A DNA stretch of 64,000 bases from Ascaphus truei (lineage: Eukaryota > Chordata > Amphibia > Anura > Ascaphidae). Below the pieces are notes generated by a model that ran no database searches, was not told where the DNA came from, and worked only from the letters and a program-made list of their open reading frames with translations. A program made the translations under genes and the position numbers. Shown here one piece after another: positions 35,976 to 47,714 of this stretch (within the stretch, counting starts at the first letter, position 1; every line of letters starts with the position of its first letter). The stretch is taken from NCBI GenBank assembly GCA_036426205.1, contig CM071567.1:292574405-292638404 (forward strand), written 5' to 3'.

Positions 35976-38900
35976 CAAGTGCAGGCATGAAAGTACAAAA
36001 TTGCGCAGAAGGGACAGAACTGGAGGGGAGCGTGAACCGAAATTGTTCACTGCTTCTGCTACCCCCATAGTATCCGACCAGAAGGTGACTTCCGCATTTG
36101 CGAATGAATGGCACCACAGACGCACCGCGCCAAGCAAGGGGAATAGCTCTAAGAATGTTAGGTTCCAAATGAGCTGAGACTCCCTGCAGTGGAGAGGCCA
36201 TTGTTCCGCGCATCATACCCCGTTAAAGTAAGCCCCAAAACCGACTGAACCTGACGCGTCTGTAAATAATTGTAGCTCGGTGTTATGAGGGGTCTGCCGT
36301 TATAATCCAAACCGCCAAATCTTTGCGGATTTCAGCAGTGACCCGGATGAAGTGGCTGTGACGTTTTACCCCAACCGAGGCAGCAGAGATGCGCCTAGCA
36401 AACAGCCTTCCTGCCGGCAAGACGCGTACTGCGAATACTAAGTGGCAATGCAGTGCTTGGAAACACCTCAATGAGGTCCTTTTGGGGGGGGGGCTACCCA
36501 TTGCAAGAAGGTGCTAAATGTCTCGAAATAAAAACAAGAAAGTGCGCATCCCATCGGCAAGCCTAAATTGATGTATTTCTGGTCCTCGAGTATGCAGCCT
36601 AGCAAGTAGAAACAACCTTGGTGAACCGGCACAAGCCTGTAAGCCGATTTGATGTCAGCTTTTAACATTAATGCCCCTTTACCCATCCTTTCCACTAGTG
36701 CTGCCGTCTGATGGAAGTTTGCGTAAATCACCGAACACAACTCTCAATCGATACCGTCATTCACCGATTGACTCCTCTGGGTAAAATAGGTGGCGGATTA
36801 ACCTATAGGCCCCCGCCTCTTTCTTGGGGACCACCCCCAATGGGGAAATCCTGAGATTAGGAAAGGGGGGAAATCGAAGGGGCCTGACATTCTCCCCGTT
36901 TCTCCTTCCTTCCAAACTTTCTCCCTAGCTACCTGACCGTGTATCCAGACCAATTTCAAATTCCGTCCACCCTCTGATCCTGCTTGATACTCAAACGGAA
37001 TCCTGAACCCCTCCTTACACCCAGCTAACAGTACCTGGGCTGCCTCCTAATTGGGGTACCTTGCAAGCCACGGTGCCAAATTGCCGACGATTATCGGTGT
37101 CGCCAACCTCGTGGCCAATCTTCCACCCTGTACCTCTACCTCCATGTGCGCCCTTTTTAAAACACTTTGACTGTGCGAGGCGACCACCACGAATGGAGCG
37201 ATGTGCCGGAAACGGCAGTTGTCAAACGTGCAGTTAGACTGGTTAAACGCCCAACAGACGTCTGAGTGACTGCACGGTGTAAGATTACCCACTGGTATGC
37301 TAGTTCGCCATGCGCCCCTACCTTGCTACCCCCGTGAAAGGAGGCTGCCCTCCTCCTGAAACCAACTGTACATAAAAATCAACGTCCCAAGCTATCTCGC
37401 CCTTGTGAGCCTCCATTGATTGCCTGAAACTTTTGTCAAACGTCCGCCAGCCCGTGCCTCCGTAATTGTGGCGTGTTTCCTCAATTATATCGTGGTACTT
37501 AAAGAGTGAGGCCCACACTTGCGGTTCCTTCTCCCGAATTACGCCAGCCAGAATATGAAAGCCTTTGACCAATTGCGAAAGGTGCGTGGAAAAAAAACCT
37601 TTATCTTTTTATCACGTCCTCTTTCCTCGCATCACCTTTTTTGGTCGACCTTGCCAACGCTTCCCTGTAGCCTGGAAGCAGAGATAATGTCTCCACGTAT
37701 TCCCCTGCCCAAATCTTGTCCTTACCTCTTTAAGTAAATGTATACCCAATGGGCTAAGTTTGGACGTGTAAGAATCCTTGTACGCCACGTCAGGTATACT
37801 CTTCTCCTCAGTCGGTGAAACTGAAGTGGAAGGAGGGCAAGCGTGGAAGGTAGCGATCCCACCTGCGTGGCCTGCCCTGCAGACCCCTGCACTGTGTCGC
37901 TAGCTACCTGTGGGGAATCCATGGCTATTGAAGGCGCTATAGCTGTTGCTGATGCTCTGACTGGCGTTATAACTGGGGCTGTGCTTATTGCTGGCGTTAC
38001 GACTGCTGCTGGCGATATTCCAGAAGTAGGCGTTGACGCCCCAATATGATCGCTTGTGCCTCCTGTCACCTTGGCCCTGTATCAAGATGCGCCGCTAACA
38101 GGGTTCGAGCTTTCCTTATGCCCAACAAAGCAGCTTCCATAAGCTGTGATCCTGCACTCAAGGCTGACTCACCCAAAATCACTCGAGGAGGTAAGGTCCC
38201 TGCTAGCCTCGGGAAACTCCCACTGTCTATACCCGTGTATGGTGTTGCTGGTCACTTATCTTTTGTCGACCGCTTTTTTGCCTTGGTGCGGGTTGCCAAG
38301 GGCGGCATTGCAGGTCGCCTGTCGGGATCCGCCCCGGCTGACTCCTCGCCATGGCCTCTATTAGAAGGCCTCCCCCGGCGTTCGGATCGTCCCCGTGCTG
38401 TCGACGATGCACCGCCAACGGTGGCTGGCCTCAGCCGCATGCGGTCGATTCATCCCCGAGTCGGTCGCCACCTCACTGCCATCTGAAATTACAGAATGAG
38501 AGGACCTCGACACCCTAAACACTGGCTCATCCATGACTGCCGATGGCCTTGAAAACCTCTGTATCGACATGCCCCCTAGCAACCTTGACATGGGGCGCCA
38601 CCCCACTTGCGGACTTACACCATGCCATAGCGGCGTTTCCCTTAAACTCACCTCATCCGCACCTCCTGGCTGGGGGGGACCTCATCACTTGTTTAGGGTC
38701 ACGCATCCACGCATGCGTGAGCGTGCCCACCTTGTCCACTCAACTGGTCCTGCCTGCCAGCTTGAACTTGTCTGCTCGCATGGCCTTGTCCGCCCTCTGC
38801 TCCATGCATGAGCACCAATAGTTGTTGCTGGAACCAGCCTTCCTCCTTGTTTTGCATCTCCGTCTGTAGTTGTATGATCTGGTCTATGAAAGACACTATT

Positions 38901-38977
38901 ACAGATGTGCTATGTGCCAAGACGATATGAGAGGCGGGTTTGTGTTTTGTCTCAATTTGTGAAGAAGAATAAAGCAT
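35976..38977 (-). pseudogene. DIRS-like (tyrosine-recombinase class) retrotransposon remnant
   Basis: Minus-strand order is as follows. The N-terminal gag-like part has a coiled segment SFIDQIIQLQTEMQNKEE (near 38880). A further gag block contains FHILAGVIREKEPQVW and GGTGWRTFDKSFRQS (37572-37318). A Cys-rich knuckle reads CWAFNQSNCTFDNCRFRHI (37292-37200). RT reads MLKADIKSAYRLVPVHQG to NLGLPMGCALSCFYFETFST (36740-36500). Then come VRVLPAGRLFARRI (36450-36380) and RNase H with FWSDTMGVAEAVNNFGS (36090-36040). This arrangement matches DIRS/Ngaro-like elements of fish and amphibians. About 100 residues containing the catalytic RT YxDD and thumb are missing at the G-run near 36490. Frames are broken and no recombinase is seen, so the copy is dead. 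Confidence 0.75.
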
Positions 38978-39689
38978 GTGCGCTGTTTATCCAATTGTCA
39001 TGTGTGTGTAGGGAGTATAGCGCCGTCGACAGAGATGATCCCGAATCCAGATGAAAACAGAATTGTTACTTGAACAAAGTACCAAGCTGATTGAAATAAA
39101 CATGAAATGATAATGTTATCATCGGTATGCGAGACATCTTGCTAGCAGGCAGACCCCATTCCTTGCACATACAGTATGTGCCCGGCATCCAGCCCTAGCC
39201 CAAGCTTAGGGTTTTTTTTTTTTATTATTATACCTATACATATATATATATATACCCAGATCATGCCTTTCCCTTGCAGTACCTCCTACGTTCATAGGTA
39301 CCGGCAGACACTTTAGCAAGCGTACCACATACTGGCCCTTTAAAAACGTACAAACTTTAAACTTTCCACGTAATTGAATAACCTTCATTATGCTACAGTC
39401 CCTGACCTGAATATGCAGCATACTCCCTCTAGCAATTGTCTTATAGGCTGTTAAAAGACCCTGGAAGGGAACCCCGCCCTACAAGACCAATACAAAATTA
39501 CCTGTGGCGATTAATTCCTCCCAATGCCAACACTTTTATCAGACAAGCATGTGGCCAACGACTCTTCCCATTTCTACCACTTGTAAACAGAAATACATGT
39601 GCCCACCCCCTTTTTTTTTTTTTTTTTAAATATATATACATATCCTTTGGTATAACTGTGCCCATTCCCATCCTTTAATATTCACATCT
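38978..39689. other. Intergenic with (TA)n and T-rich tracts
   Basis: (TA)n at 39238-39254 and poly(T) at 39610-39627. No gene. Confidence 0.4.
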
Positions 39690-40480
39690 CAATGACCTAA
39701 AAGTTTAATTACGGTACATACTGGTACATTATAACCACCATGAGTACATACCAACAAACTATAACCACAATTATGGTGCATAATTATAATTATATAACCA
39801 CCATTCCAGTATATACCCGCACCCTATAACCACAAATATGGTGCATACCGGTACATTATAATTACAATTACAGTACCTACCCGTACACTATATCCACAAT
39901 TACGGTGTATACCAGTACCTTATAACCACAATTACGGAGTATACCAGTACTTTATAACCACAATTACAGTACATATCAGTACGCTATAACCCCAGTTACC
40001 ATACCAACCGGTATATTGAAATCACAATTACAGTACATATCAGTACACTATAACCCCAGTTACCATACCAACCGGTATATTGAAATCACAATTACAGTAC
40101 CTACCCGTACACTATATCCATAATTACGGTGTATACCAGTACTTTATAACCACAATTACAGTACATATCAGTACGCTATAACCCCAGTTACCATACCAAC
40201 CGGTATATTTAAATCACAATTACAGTACATGCCCGTACACTAGACCCCCAATTACAGTACCAACCGGCATATTATAACTACCCTTATGGTACAAACTTGT
40301 ACCTTATGACCACAATTATTGTACCTACTAAACCCTATCCTACAATTACAGTACATCTAATTATATTATAATCACAATTACAGTACCTACCCGAACACTA
40401 TAGCCACAATTACGGAGTATACTAGTACATTATAATCACCATCACAGTAGCCGCTAGTACATTATAACCACCATTACATT
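39690..40480. repeat. Minisatellite of about 30-33 bp, ACAATTACAGTAC type
   Basis: About 25 diverged units of ATAACCACAATTACGGTAC plus ATACCGGTACATT. Higher-order copies (CCCCAGTTACCATACCAACC) appear three times between 39980 and 40210, so local duplications of multi-unit blocks occurred. Confidence 0.85.
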
Positions 40481-40589
40481 TGCACTACAATATTTTCCAT
40501 GTCACCCATGTCGGTTATTTATTTATAAACGTGATTGGCTATTGCTGGTCATGTGACCGCTCTCCGTTACCGGTACAGAGTGGGGAGAT

Positions 40590-40930
40590 GCTGAGTCCCC
40601 AGTCTTCACTGTGGCACGCGCGCCCGGTGGGGGGGGCGGCGCGTCCACAGCGCTATACCGCAATAGGCGGTCTGAGGGGAGAGGGAAGGTTTGCGACGGG
40701 AGGGGGCATGGCTGTGGGTTTGCGGGTGCGTGGCCATGACGTCCCGCGGCTGGTTCGCCCTTATTGGCTGAACCGCCAGCGGGGACGTGGCCACGCCTCC
40801 GTCGCAGATGTTAATTTCAAATTCCCCTGCCTCCCTGAAAACCTGTCGCGCACCGCTGGGGAAAGTTGCGCGAGAAGGTAGGACTGGGACCGGCCGAGGC
40901 GTGCGCTGTAGAAGTAACTGGGGCCGCCCC
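40590..40930. mobile_element. GC-rich Harbinger-type MITE
   Basis: It shares with 54211-54585 the block GTGGCACGCGCGCC, the GGTTCGCCCTTATTGGCTGA segment and ACGTGGCCACGCCTCCGTCG. The left end GCTGAGTCCCCAGTC and right end AACTGGGGCCGCC are diverged terminal repeats. A clear TAA duplication is not left. Confidence 0.6.
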
Positions 40931-41319
40931 CTTACAGCCACAGCGCTGGCAGGGAGCAGTGGTTGGTGTGAGAGAGCATGTGAAGCAGCAGGCCCAGACG
41001 GAAACCCCTTCAGTCGGAGTACTCCAGCAGTCAGGTACAGCTGCTCCTACATGCTTCACACCTGGCAGGTAGTTCTCCCTGCACCTCTGCTCTCCCCCAG
41101 CGACACGCACCGATCGCGCTGGCTCCATCGTGCCACACCGCCTCCCCCACCCAGCACCCACCGGCCACCCCAAGCGGACCAGCGCGGCAAGCGGGGAGGC
41201 TGGACCCGGCTCTGCCGCTCTGCAAGTCTGGCGACGGTGGGCGGGAGGGAGCAGCCTAAAAGTGTGCAGCCAGGAAAGCCTCGGGGAAGGCAGGGCCTCC
41301 ACTCCGTCTACACGAGGAA

Positions 41320-41702
41320 GGCCGCGGCCCCAGTACCTTCAACACCGCACAACTTGGCGTGCGCTGTGCGTTCAAGCTACGCCACCCCCAGTCAGTCAGG
41401 TCCCAGTTACTACCCTGTCGCGCACTTCCCCATTTCCCCAGCGGTGCGTGACAGGTTTTCACTGAGACAGGGGAATTTAAGCTCAGAGTTTGCGATGGAG
41501 GCGTTGCCACGCCCCGCCGGCGGTTCAGCCAATGAGGGCAAACCAGCCGCGTTAGGTCATGGACACGCCCCTGCAAACCTGCCGCAAACTCTCCCTCTGT
41601 CCCAGGACCGCAGATCGCGGTGCAGCGCTGTGCACGCGCCGCCCCCCCCCCCCCCCCCCCCGCCGGGCGCGCGTGCTCCAGTGCTGACTGGGACCGCAGC
41701 CC
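41320..41702. mobile_element. Same MITE family, opposite orientation, with poly(C) run
   Basis: Ends GGCCGCGGCCCCAGTA and GACTGGGACCGCAGCC are inverted relative to the copy at 40590-40930. An interrupted run of about 20 C occurs at 41643-41661. The two inverted copies lie about 390 bp apart and could fold back on each other. Long GC-rich frames across them (to 380 codons) are not credible genes. Confidence 0.55.
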
Positions 41703-41929
41703 AAAGCGCTCAAAAACGCGACCACCCCTCTTGCCTGCCACCAGCCCCCCCACCCAGCAGAAAGGAGAGCAACCAGGGAAGCCCCAGAGAAGGCAAGGCT
41801 TCCCCTCCAACCATGCCAGCACGCAGGACGCCTGGCGCCGAGGGGGAAGCACCGGGGAAGGCTCTGGCATCAGATCCCGGCTCCCAATCCATCCTCACTC
41901 CCCCCTGTGCAGGCCGTCTGACATGGTGA

Positions 41930-42311
41930 ACAGAGGATTTGAATCTCCCTTAGTTCAAAATACAATAGAATATATTTACTGTACTGTATGTATTGGGACA
42001 TATGAAAAAAATCATATCCCACACTATTGAATAATTGTTTAATATATTAGAATTCCCTTACAAAAAATTAGTATTCATGCTTTATATATGTAGGATGTCC
42101 ACTTCAAATTGTGCGGGGCCGTTTAATAACATTGTTGCATACTGTATATTTAAATGAAAATATTTCTTAAAATAAAAAGCTGTCGTATAGTACGGAACAG
42201 TTTCAAAATTCTGACAGCCCTATCGAGTAATTGTTGCATACTGTATATAAAAATTAAAAATAAAACGGTGCACAGAGGTTTGTGAAAGCCTGTCTCTTGA
42301 TTCCTCAAGAC
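41930..42311. other. AT-rich sequence, no feature
   Basis: ATACTGTATATTTAAA-like words recur at 42138 and 42239. No gene. Confidence 0.4.
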
Positions 42312-43041
42312 CAGAGCTTTCCAAACTGTGTGTCGCGACACGTTAGTGTGTCGGCTGCAGTGTGTAGGTGTGTCACGCGAACGTAACAAGAAACCTCTGA
42401 GCGGTGCGGAAACTGGGGGGCGCATGATTATTTAGGGGGGGCCGCGGGCGGTTAGGGCCACCAACGGGGTTTGCTGGGCCGTGTGCCGTCCCCTAGACAA
42501 AACTGGTCCCCACAGGGTGACATGCGCGTGCTGGGGGAAAAGAAATAAATACAAATCCCCCCACCTGACTGGTTGGCGTGCAGCCAATCTCTATCCGAGC
42601 TGCACATTGAGGAGGCGCCTCCCCCCACCCCCCAGTCCGATTTGGCCCCCCTGCTCCGATTGGCCCCCCGTGTGTCCGATCCCCGTTTGTGTGCAAGAGT
42701 GTGTGTGTGTGTGAATGAATACAGACACCAATCCACAGTCAGTCACCCAGCCCCTCTCTCTCTCGCACCCTCTCTCGGTGTCAGTGTCACTCATAAATGA
42801 CAACAATTTTGGAAATGTATGTTATCTTACAAATCATATATTTAAAAATATATAAATGAAAGGTTTTCATGAGATATGTTGTGTCCCCATACATTTTGTT
42901 ATTACAATTTATGTATGTGTCCGTATCTCTTATAAGGGGTTAGTTTAACCTCCGGTTTGCTAGTAAAACAGATTTACTGCGTCGCGAAACGATGCACGTC
43001 TAAAAAGTGTGTCACCAACATGCAAAGTTTGGAAAGCTCTG
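42312..43041. mobile_element. hAT non-autonomous element
   Basis: Termini CAGAGCTTTCCAAACTGTGT and GTTTGGAAAGCTCTG are inverted repeats. Flanking octamers CTCAAGAC and CCCTAGAC match at six of eight positions. The segment GTGTGTCGCGACACGTTAGT after the left end is typical of vertebrate hAT-Charlie MITEs. Interior has (GT)n near 42700. Confidence 0.75.
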
Positions 43042-43049
43042 CCCTAGAC

Positions 43050-43492
43050 ACTGGAAGAACCTGCTTGAGGAGGAGGAAATACTTGTATTACTTATTATAC
43101 AGCACTGTATATATTTTAAGACACACAATGAATTGTAAACATACCTGACTGGATGCATTTTGTGGCTAGAAGGAGTGGCACAAGCCCAGCGAATCTCCAT
43201 GTGATCCTCACTTGCAATCAATAGTACAGGAGAGCACAAATGTTACCTAATACCCACTAAAACGTGCACCTTCTGTTTGCTCACTCTCCTAACCGAGTGT
43301 GTCTTTGTGTGCACTAAGCTGCAGCCGCGTCTCCGTGCTCAGAAGGACAATGGGTGGGGGAAGAGTAATAGCAAGTTTGTGATGGGTTTTTGTTAAGACA
43401 AAACTATTGACAATACAAATGTTAATGCAGTACACACAAAAACCTGCCTACATACTGTAGCCAAAAAAGGCACCCACAGTATTGGACACACC
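43050..43492. other. No recognised feature
   Basis: Mixed-composition sequence without gene or repeat signatures that I recognise. Confidence 0.35.
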
Positions 43493-44038
43493 TCAATCAC
43501 CCACAGAGCGGTCATTGAGTGGTATCCTGACAGGCAGTAGCAGCAAAATACGTGGTCCATAGTAACCCCTTGCAGGGCTGGCAGGGTTACTACACAGGCA
43601 TGAGGAGGGATTAACCCACCCACTGGGTGGTGGAGCACCGGCACGTGGTGCGCGTAAGGGTGCTGCTGGGGGGTCACGTATTATGAGGGCTGTGGGTGCT
43701 GCCTGTGTAGCGGGTAATGATAGGGGAACTGGGGGTACTGTGGCATCTGTAGGGCATCTAGTCACTGTGGGTGCAGCAAGCTCTACGGGCTCGGCATGTA
43801 CTGTGGTGTCTTCTGTGGTTACAGGTACTGTGGGTGCAGTGGGGGCTTCTGGTAGTGTGCTGGCTACACGTATAGGCGCTATTGCAGACATTGCTTCGAC
43901 CTCAGCCATTGTGTCGGTGTTGTGACATCCAGGTTTTCTAGATATTTCTAGTGACATTGTATAGAAAGATGTGCCTTCCACGCAAGCATGAACATAGATA
44001 TGCAGTGCTCCATCTGCTCGACACATACTGAATTGCAA
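43493..44038 (-). CDS. Uncharacterised Ala/Pro/Thr-rich frame
   Basis: A 181-codon uninterrupted minus-strand frame starts MQFSMCRADGALHIYVHACV. Its middle is dominated by Ala, Pro, Thr and Val (VASTLPEAPTAPTVPVTTED) and looks intrinsically disordered. The DNA is internally repetitive (GGTACTGTGGGTGCAGTGG words), which can keep a frame open by chance. No domain, signal peptide or homologue is recognised. It may be a decayed transposon gag. Confidence 0.2.
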   Translation of the reverse strand: MQFSMCRADGALHIYVHACVEGTSFYTMSLEISRKPGCHNTDTMAEVEAMSAIAPIRVASTLPEAPTAPTVPVTTEDTTVHAEPVELAAPTVTRCPTDATVPPVPLSLPATQAAPTALIIRDPPAAPLRAPRAGAPPPSGWVNPSSCLCSNPASPARGYYGPRILLLLPVRIPLNDRSVGD

Positions 44039-44274
44039 TTATATAAATAGACCTCACGTATAATTCTGCTGGATGACCGTCGCTGGTGAGCCGTGGTAAA
44101 CAAAGTGTTCCAGCGGGTGTCCCACGCTGGCGGCAACAAGAGGCTCGACCAGCGCCGGCCGGGCCCCCCCGCAGCCACCGCCAAGATAGTGAGGGAGAGA
44201 GGCAGCAGCTGGGAGTTGGCAACCTGCAGAGAGCCACAAGTAGGAGCAGAAAGAGCCGCAGGTTGCCGACCTGT

Positions 44275-44425
44275 TCTTCACTGTAAGCTCCTCGGGGCAG
44301 GCACCTCCTTGGTCTCGTCCGTTTGTCTTAACATACATGCACTCTTTTGTCATAGGTTGTCCTCCCTCGCACATTGTACTGTGCTGTGGAATATGTTGGC
44401 GACATACAAATAAAAGATAACCAGG
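44275..44425 (+). mobile_element. LINE/SINE 3' tail fragment
   Basis: CTGTAAGCTCCTCGGGGCAG and the ending ATATGTTGGCGACATACAAA with TAAAAGATAA form the common 3' end of CR1/L2-type LINEs and the SINEs that use them. Confidence 0.6.
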
Positions 44426-44469
44426 CTGAGCCGCATTAATTTTAGCGCTGTAGACCCCCTGGTCACACA

Positions 44470-44494
44470 CACATACATACATACACACAAATAT

Positions 44495-44525
<31 letters not shown>

Positions 44526-44540
44526 CATACATACATACTG
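44470..44540. repeat. (CATA)n/(TA)n microsatellite
   Basis: ACATACATAC, then (TA)n, then ACATACATAC tracts. Confidence 0.85.
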
Positions 44541-45683
44541 GCGTAGTTACCGGTGTCCTCCTCCCCTTTCGGGAATTCATAATGGCCTCCAAAACCTGCC
44601 GGTTTTTAAATACCCAGGACGTCAAACTGGTAAGTAAATTGGGAACCATGTGTCTCTGGAAGCAGAAAATAAGACGGTTCAGCTTCCAAGGACCCACATG
44701 GACCCAGGGCTGTAAATAAATGTTATACGGATGGGATTGCTCCTTTAAGTAGGGGATAAAATCCAGAGAAACACAGAACATAATTGTTAATAGTAATTAT
44801 GATGGTTTATGAGGGATAATCCCTGCCAAACAAACATTAGCCCCATTTCATATAATGTTACTTATTATGCCAAGAGGAAGGACAGTATGAGCGACAATTA
44901 CATATAGGTTTCACCCACATGGGTTTTTCCTGTCCTCAGCGCTGCTATACACTCGTGAGTTGAAAGAGGTAAAGAGTGATTTAGCCATACTGTACTTACC
45001 GGCTTTACCACTCACCCATTTGTGGACACTTATCCCTCCGCTAAAGCTTGGCGATTTTCCTCCAGAAACCAACACCTATCTTGTGATGTCTATGGGAATC
45101 TGATAACAATGTATCACGGACTACTCCCCATGTAGCACTTGCTTATGTGCTGTTTTATGTGTTTTTTTTCCCAATTACTACAGATTTATGTGAATTTTGC
45201 GCTGGTATTATTCCTTACCATTATACTTAGACTATGGCAAATAGGAGACAGGCCAAAGGTTAAACCTTCAATACAGTGCTTCCAAATCCTTCACAGTCTT
45301 TATAGACATAAAACAACGTATGACTGGCACAGAGAGACATCTTTGCTCATTATACAGAGAAGAGACCGACATATTATATACATAATTAAGGCAAATTAGC
45401 AACTGACGAATCGCCTTAATGGTTTTGAAACCATTTTGATTACAGGTCGGAGGACCCCCAGGAATTTTAGCCTGCAGAAAACTACAAACATGCACTATTT
45501 TCCACTCAATTCATTGGAGTCCGCACAAGGTAAGATATTGGACTGTATTGAATGAGGACCCATTTTCTATAAATTTGGCAATTACAGACAGACTACTTGG
45601 CTAATTTGAAGCCATCTGTAGAGTCTTACATGAATGATACTGGTGACGTTTATGATATGATAAGATCACCAGAGAAACGTATT
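44541..45683. other. No recognised feature
   Basis: No convincing exon or transposon end. Low-confidence unique sequence. Confidence 0.35.
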
Positions 45684-46914
45684 ATACCCATAACCAGTAA
45701 AGAGATACCGGCGCCTAATGAGTCCAAAATGATGGAATCCTGGATATCCAGTAGAAATAGTTCCAGTCCCAAGATGATCAACAGTCTCTAAATCTTTGGG
45801 TGCTCAGATAGGACTTCATGCAGGGGCGGAAGTGGAACATGTAATGAGAAAAGAGATATTTAGTGCAACACAGCTAAACAAATTATACAGACATAAAATT
45901 GCAAACTGGCTGGCACAAAGTGACAAGACAAACAGACACAACTAGACATACAACACTAAGCAAAGCTAATGATAAAAGTTAATTTATTTTAACTAAGGAT
46001 TAAAATAGTAGGACGAATAGCTGATACGCCGCTCTGGGATACCTCCCCTGAGGAAGTGTGTTTAGACACACGAAACGCGTAGGGCATTTTTATTAATATT
46101 TTGGACATTTTGGTTGATATTAGTACAAGCAGTACAAGCGCTGAGTGCCCTGTTGAACGATCGAGGGGCAAGGAGGTGCAGATTGCCGTTTCCTGCAGCT
46201 TCACATGGAGATTGCCAGGCTTTGACGTCACATCTGGCGACGTTCACTACGGTTTCGCCACGACGGAGACGTCACTTCCGGTTATTGCCAGCAAAGAGAT
46301 ACGGAAGGAATACAAGGCTTCCAAGACACCCTGCGGACCCCAAACACGTGGCCACCAGCCTCAATTGACTCAATGCAATTTTATATCTGCCGTCCTGTGA
46401 GTGTTATCTAGGTTTTAACCCACCGGAGCGGCGTATCAGCTATTCGTCCTACTATTTTAATCCTTAGTTAAAATAAATTAACTTTTATCATTAGCTTTTG
46501 CTTCGTGTTGTATGTCTAGTTGTGTCTGTTTGTCTTGTCACTTTGTGCCAGCCAGTTTGCAATTTTATTGTCTGTATAATTTGTTTAGCTGTGTTGCACT
46601 AAATATCTCTTTTCTCATTACATGTTCCCCCTGCATGAAGTCCTATCTGAGCACCCAAAGATTTAGAGACTGTTGCTCATCTTGGGACTGGAACTATTTC
46701 TACTGGATATCCAGGATTCCATCATTTTGGACTCATTAGGCGCCGATATATCTTTTTTGTTATATGCTGTCTATTCTGATTGTACTGTCAGTTTATCACC
46801 AGGCTGCCTTTCTACTATAGGGCTTACCCTCAGAGTAGGGTCAATTGTTTAAATTCCCATTAGCGCTATTTCACATCACCTTTCTTTTTTTTTTTTTTCT
46901 ATACCCATAACCAG
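45684..46914. mobile_element. Large fold-back element with 14-bp target duplication
   Basis: Two arms of about 335 bp (45699-46035 and about 46428-46762) are near-perfect inverted copies. For example, GATAGGACTTCATGCAGGGG in the left arm faces its complement in the right arm. The loop (46036-46427) contains a hammerhead core. ATACCCATAACCAG occurs at 45684-45697 and again at 46901-46914, a 14-bp direct repeat consistent with a target-primed retroposition duplication. A T-rich tract precedes the right copy. No coding capacity. Confidence 0.75.
46045..46085 (+). ncRNA. Hammerhead ribozyme core, dimer-like
   Basis: CCC (46045-46047) precedes CTGAGGA (46048-46054; position 7 of the core is variable, so G is allowed). 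Stem-loop II is GTGTGTTTAGACACAC (46056-46071). Then come GAA, the palindrome ACGCGT (46075-46080), A and GGG, which pairs with CCC. Predicted cleavage is after A46081. Stem I is only 3 bp, so activity is less certain than at 14053-14095. Confidence 0.6.
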
Positions 46915-47589
46915 GCTTATTAACAACTCCAGGGAGTGCCTTAATATTTGTATGCTTACCACAATATGCAGTAGGCAGCTAATTTTGACCTGCTGCTCTG
47001 AACAACTTTTGCTGTGCAACTTTAAAAGTAATGACTTCTGGCACAAACATCAGAGTTGTTTACACCATCTATTGGTCAGAAGAGCACTTCTAAATCTTCC
47101 AATTTTTTTTCTTACAGCTGCTGCAGAACGAGGATCAAATCACTGGAGGGAACTCTGATCAGATACTTTTCATGGCCTACCCCTCCTGCTATGTGCGAAA
47201 ACAGACTACAAACGCTCATTGAATTGACTCAATCATTAAGATAATTGCATTTACAAACAAGATCACAGCAAGTAAGCAAAAGTACTTATGTTTAGTTTAT
47301 TTCAGAATTAAACATATTTAACAGTATTTGTGATTACTTTTTTATATTAGAAAAAAGACCATATCTATTAATAACTTAAGAGAACAATTTGTAGTTAATA
47401 TAAACCAATTTGCAAAAGCTTCAGAAATTAACCTACATAAAACACTTAAATAGAAAGCCAAAGTAATTTTCAGGACATATTGGGAAAAGCCTCGGTTAAA
47501 ACTCCAGAGGGTAATATTGTTTTGTAAAGGAGTCAAACAAGACCATTAGAATATATTACTCACAAACAGAGAAATCATACAAAACTAGC
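46915..47589. other. No recognised feature; region downstream of smim20
   Basis: AT-rich. No further exon seen. Confidence 0.4.
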
Positions 47590-47595
47590 TTTATT
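47590..47595 (-). promoter_or_regulatory. Polyadenylation signal AATAAA of smim20
   Basis: Plus-strand TTTATT, 120 bases past the smim20 stop codon on its strand; the only canonical hexamer close behind exon 3. Confidence 0.55.
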
Positions 47596-47714
47596 TAAAT
47601 TTTATACAAACATCAGGAATAGATGTATTCTCCACAACTTAAAGAGGTATGTTAGCAGTGTCTGCATTAAGGAACAGCACATCCACTTTTCCAAAAGCAA
47701 CGCATGAGTTGGGT

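Noticed and set aside
40787..41929. 380-codon GC-rich plus-strand frame
   Set aside because: It runs across two inverted MITEs and a poly(C) run, has no domain, and its composition follows the DNA.
43493..44038. A real secreted or mucin-like gene
   Set aside because: No signal peptide, splice context or recognisable domain; internal DNA repetition explains the open frame. Listed only as an uncharacterised frame.
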